From Aureivirga sp. CE67 (lineage in GTDB: Bacteria > Bacteroidota > Bacteroidia > Flavobacteriales > Flavobacteriaceae), in assembly GCF_015767245.1 (NCBI RefSeq), contig NZ_JADOTV010000010.1, forward strand, positions 1 through 64,000: a stretch of DNA of 64,000 bases, given 5' to 3'. Shown here one piece after another: positions 61,411 to 64,000 of this stretch. The notes under the pieces were generated by a model. That model saw nothing but the letters and a program-made list of their open reading frames with translations. It was not told the origin of the DNA and made no database searches. Position numbers and translations under genes: made by a program. Position 1 is the stretch's first letter; each line of letters begins with the position of its first letter.

Positions 61411-61566
61411 ATGAAAATAATAATTAGTGTTTTTCTATTAATTCTTTTAGTTGTTTTGATCTTAAAAAAGAATCGATTTGTAATTGGAACGTTGATTTTT
61501 ATATTTCAGATTCCTATAATGATTTTTGTAATGCTTTTGTTTTTGTTTAAAAAGAGAAAAGGTTAG
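61411..61566 (+). CDS. Small two-helix membrane protein
   Basis: This is a 51-codon frame starting 4 bp after the previous stop. It has two hydrophobic helices (SVFLLILLVVLIL and LIFIFQIPIMIFVMLLFLF) with a short KKNR turn and a KKRKG end. Immediate spacing and clean hydrophobic pattern make translation likely. Function unknown. Confidence 0.5.
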   Translation: MKIIISVFLLILLVVLILKKNRFVIGTLIFIFQIPIMIFVMLLFLFKKRKG

Positions 61567-61728
61567 AAGAAATTACTTTCATTTGATAGCTATATTTAAG
61601 ATTATTCTTTTTAATTTTAATTAATTATGGTTGTTGATAATTTATTATATTATTTAGTATTTGTGATTCTATTTACTATAATAGTTAAAAAGTTAACATT
61701 AATTTAATATTATAGGTTAAGGTGTTAA

Positions 61729-61736
61729 TATATTTG
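61729..61736 (+). promoter_or_regulatory. -10 box of the M4 peptidase gene
   Basis: TATATTTG matches TAnnTTTG perfectly and lies 34 bp before the start codon at 61771. Confidence 0.55.
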
Positions 61737-61770
61737 TTTTTTAAAAACTAATACAACAAAAAACAAAAGA

Positions 61771-64000
61771 ATGCAAAACACAAAAAAATTGCTTTTTGTC
61801 TTATTCTGTTTACCAGTTTTATTTTATGGTCAAAGGAAACAATCAAAGAATTCCTTAGAAAATATTATTGTTTACACAAAAGACGGAAGTTTTAATAAAA
61901 AATTAAAAAAAGAAAAAATTAAATTAAACCAACTATTAAATTCAGTTAATCATTGGTTTCATTTAAACGAAGATTATTCATTTCAACAAATTTCAAGTAG
62001 AACAGATAAATTAGGCTTTACGCATATTAATTTTGAAGAGTATTACAAAGGAGTTAAGGTTGAAAATGGAATTTTAATGGTACATCTAAAAGCAGGTTAT
62101 GTTAATTCTATTAATGGTCAAATACATGCTTTGAAAGATGTTTCTTCTTCTTTAAAAGTTTCAAAAAGAAAAGCTTTAGAATTAGCGAAATCAAAACTTA
62201 AAGTTTCAAAATTAATTCAAAAATACCCTGTAGAAACAATATATTTAAGAGTTAAACATAAAGATTCTTTTAATTTTAAGTTAGCACAAAAAGTTAGAAT
62301 TGATTCAAATGAACCATTTGAAATGTGTCATTTGTATTTAGATGCTAATTCAGGAGAGATTTTATCAAAAGTAAATTTATTTTATAATGAAGATACTTCA
62401 GGTACTGCAGATATTTTATATGGAGGAGTTGTAGATATAACTTGCGAATCTCATAACGGATCTTATAGGTTAAGAGAATCAGTGAGAAATATTCAAACTT
62501 TTGATGGAACAAATGCCGAAAATACAATAGAAATTGATGGAATTCCAAACGCAGAAGATTATGTTAGTTCAACAACGGATTGGGTAATGTCAGGAAATAA
62601 TCAAACGGCATTAGACGTTCATTGGGGTATGGAAAAAACGTATGATTTCTATTTGAACGCAATGAATAGAAATAGTTATGATGATGAAGGAGGAGTAATT
62701 AAGCAATATATTAACCCACCACATTATCAAGAAGCATATGGAAATACACAAAATAATGCATCTGCTTATGGAGCACCTTATAATATTATGTTATATGGTA
62801 TGGGAGATGGTACTGAATTCAATCCAATAGTTGCTTTAGATGTTGCAGGTCATGAGTTTACGCATTTAGTTGTGAATAATAATGGGAATGGAGGTTTAGT
62901 TTATCAAGGAGAATCAGGAGCTTTAAATGAATCTTTTGCAGATATTTTTGGTACATGTATTGAGTTCTATTCAAACATAAACCCAGATTGGCTAATTGGA
63001 GAGGATATTTATGTAGAAGATTTTACTTACATGCGTTCTTTACAAAATCCCAACTCAAAAGATCATCCAGATACATATGATGGAAATTATTGGATTAACC
63101 CTAATGATTCCTTTGATTATGGAGGAGTTCATATAAATAGTTCTGTACAAAATTTTTGGTTTTATTTGTTAAGTGAAGGAGGAAGTGGAGTAAATGATAA
63201 AGGAGATAGTTATTCTGTAACAGGTATTGGAATTGAAGATGCTAGAAGTATTGCATATAGAAACTTAATTACTTATTTATCTCCAACAGCATCTTTTTAT
63301 GAAGCTTTTCAGGGTTCACTTCAAGCAACAGACGATTTATTTGGAGAAGATTCACAACAATATCAATCTGTAGAAGATGCTTGGTTTGCCGTTGGAATTT
63401 ATCAAGGAATGGATTTACCTTGTACTGAGGAAACAGTTTTAACAGATTATGCAGGTACTTTTTCAGATGGTCAAGATTTATATTATAATAATACAAATTG
63501 TACTTGGTTAATAAAGCCAATCTATGCTAACCAAATTAAATTAACATTTACAGAATTTCAAACAGAATATGACTATGATTTTGTATATGTTTATGATGGA
63601 GGAAGTACAAATGCACCATTGTTAGGAAAGTTTTCTGGTTACACTATACCAGATGAAATTATAACATCAGAAGGTGTTGATCAAATGTTAGTCGTATTTA
63701 CATCAGACTATACAGGGAATTTTAATGGATTTGAAGCTTCTTATGAAACAATAACAAATTTATGTGATGGCTTTATTGAGTTAAATGAAAATTCAGGTAT
63801 CATTTCAGAAGGTTCCTCAATGAATGATTATCAAAATAATTCAAATTGTTCATGGTTGATTAACCCATTATCAGCAACTAAAATCTATTTAGATTTTTTA
63901 GAATTTAATATACAGAATGATGATTTTGTAAAAGTTTATGACGGAGAAGATAATTCAGCTCCTTTACTAGGGGAATTTACAGGAGATGTTATTCCAAATC
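61771..64000 (+). CDS. Secreted M4-family (thermolysin-type) metallopeptidase with CUB domains, truncated by the window
   Basis: At least 743 residues, still open at the window end. Signal peptide 1-20 (LPVLFYGQ), then an FTP/PepSY-type propeptide (to about residue 210). The catalytic domain has His361-Glu362-Phe-Thr-His365 and Glu387 in ALNESFADIFG, plus GGVHINSS (His454). Two CUB-like beta domains follow (about 551-662 and 664 on). This is a thermolysin-like protease of the neutral-protease type common in marine Bacteroidetes. A T9SS sorting domain is expected beyond the window but not visible. Confidence 0.92.
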   Translation, partial: MQNTKKLLFVLFCLPVLFYGQRKQSKNSLENIIVYTKDGSFNKKLKKEKIKLNQLLNSVNHWFHLNEDYSFQQISSRTDKLGFTHINFEEYYKGVKVENGILMVHLKAGYVNSINGQIHALKDVSSSLKVSKRKALELAKSKLKVSKLIQKYPVETIYLRVKHKDSFNFKLAQKVRIDSNEPFEMCHLYLDANSGEILSKVNLFYNEDTSGTADILYGGVVDITCESHNGSYRLRESVRNIQTFDGTNAENTIEIDGIPNAEDYVSSTTDWVMSGNNQTALDVHWGMEKTYDFYLNAMNRNSYDDEGGVIKQYINPPHYQEAYGNTQNNASAYGAPYNIMLYGMGDGTEFNPIVALDVAGHEFTHLVVNNNGNGGLVYQGESGALNESFADIFGTCIEFYSNINPDWLIGEDIYVEDFTYMRSLQNPNSKDHPDTYDGNYWINPNDSFDYGGVHINSSVQNFWFYLLSEGGSGVNDKGDSYSVTGIGIEDARSIAYRNLITYLSPTASFYEAFQGSLQATDDLFGEDSQQYQSVEDAWFAVGIYQGMDLPCTEETVLTDYAGTFSDGQDLYYNNTNCTWLIKPIYANQIKLTFTEFQTEYDYDFVYVYDGGSTNAPLLGKFSGYTIPDEIITSEGVDQMLVVFTSDYTGNFNGFEASYETITNLCDGFIELNENSGIISEGSSMNDYQNNSNCSWLINPLSATKIYLDFLEFNIQNDDFVKVYDGEDNSAPLLGEFTGDVIPN

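Noticed and set aside
62345-63520. Minus-strand ORFs in the M4 peptidase gene
   Set aside because: They are Leu/Tyr/Lys-rich shadows of a strong peptidase gene with zinc motifs on the plus strand.
1-64000. CRISPR arrays, tRNA or rRNA genes
   Set aside because: No regularly spaced direct repeats, cloverleaf-like segments or rRNA-like conserved blocks were noticed on reading both strands.

Overview
The window is chromosomal DNA of a Flavobacteriaceae-type Bacteroidetes. It is very AT-rich, and many genes are preceded by the TAnnTTTG -10 box of this phylum. Two proteins end in type IX secretion (T9SS) type A sorting domains. The markers zapA / 6S RNA / rny, rpsF-rpsR-rplI, dual-family immunophilins and an ABC-permease/M1-peptidase fusion all fit this group. 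I cannot name a genus. No rRNA, tRNA, CRISPR array or intact transposon was seen; the only transposase is a short 3' IS3-like remnant near the left edge.

Layout. 1-0.8 kb: tail of a cut-off gene, IS remnant, hairpins. 0.8-3.8 kb: two paralogous T9SS-exported choice-of-anchor L proteins. 4-5 kb: HPP membrane protein plus TetR regulator, with an operator-like palindrome in its promoter. 5.2-12.6 kb: small unrecognised membrane and soluble proteins, two short-chain dehydrogenases, an HxlR regulator, a DinB-like protein, TIGR02757, a nucleotidyltransferase and a hydrolase. 12.5-15.7 kb: a two-gene ABC exporter whose permease carries a periplasmic TlpA-type thioredoxin. 16-19.2 kb: carboxylesterase, an intergenic repeat, and a cytosolic/exported pair of cyclophilin-FKBP fusions. 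19.2-22.7 kb: a leftward run of unrecognised membrane or exported proteins. 23.4-27.5 kb: PAS-LuxR regulator, YheT-like hydrolase, SDR, and divergent dps/oxyR. 27.7-30.1 kb: zapB-like coiled coil, zapA, 6S RNA, rny. 30.4-36.9 kb: phosphoesterase, three tandem paralogs of unknown function, GNAT, FCP1-like phosphatase, Crp/Fnr, amidase. 37.2-39.7 kb: a three-gene cassette (SxGC-type putative peptidoglycan enzyme, small acidic protein, peptidoglycan-binding-like protein with an amphipathic tail) just after a palindromic MITE-like element. 39.8-42.9 kb: ribosomal proteins, TrmH and a LysE exporter, followed by a probable unannotated structured RNA. 43.3-47.8 kb: ABC permease/M1 fusion with its ATPase. 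48-52 kb: two exported proteins, then a SRAP-umuC-umuD SOS-type operon. 52.5-61.6 kb: a long rightward series of exported or membrane proteins (TPR, lipocalin-like, caspase-like, DUF2157/DUF4401/GDYxxLxY, M23). 61.8 kb to the edge: a secreted M4 metallopeptidase with CUB domains, cut by the window end.

How the genes work together. Most of the window is housekeeping plus envelope functions. The clearest functional groups are: the oxidative-stress pair dps/oxyR; umuD-umuC-SRAP for DNA damage; zapB-like/zapA/6S/rny; and the two ABC exporters, each with a periplasmic enzyme fused to its permease. The best candidates for something undescribed are the permease-thioredoxin fusion (12546-14765), the peptidoglycan-targeting cassette (37200-39722), and the multi-hairpin RNA candidate at 42936-43185.
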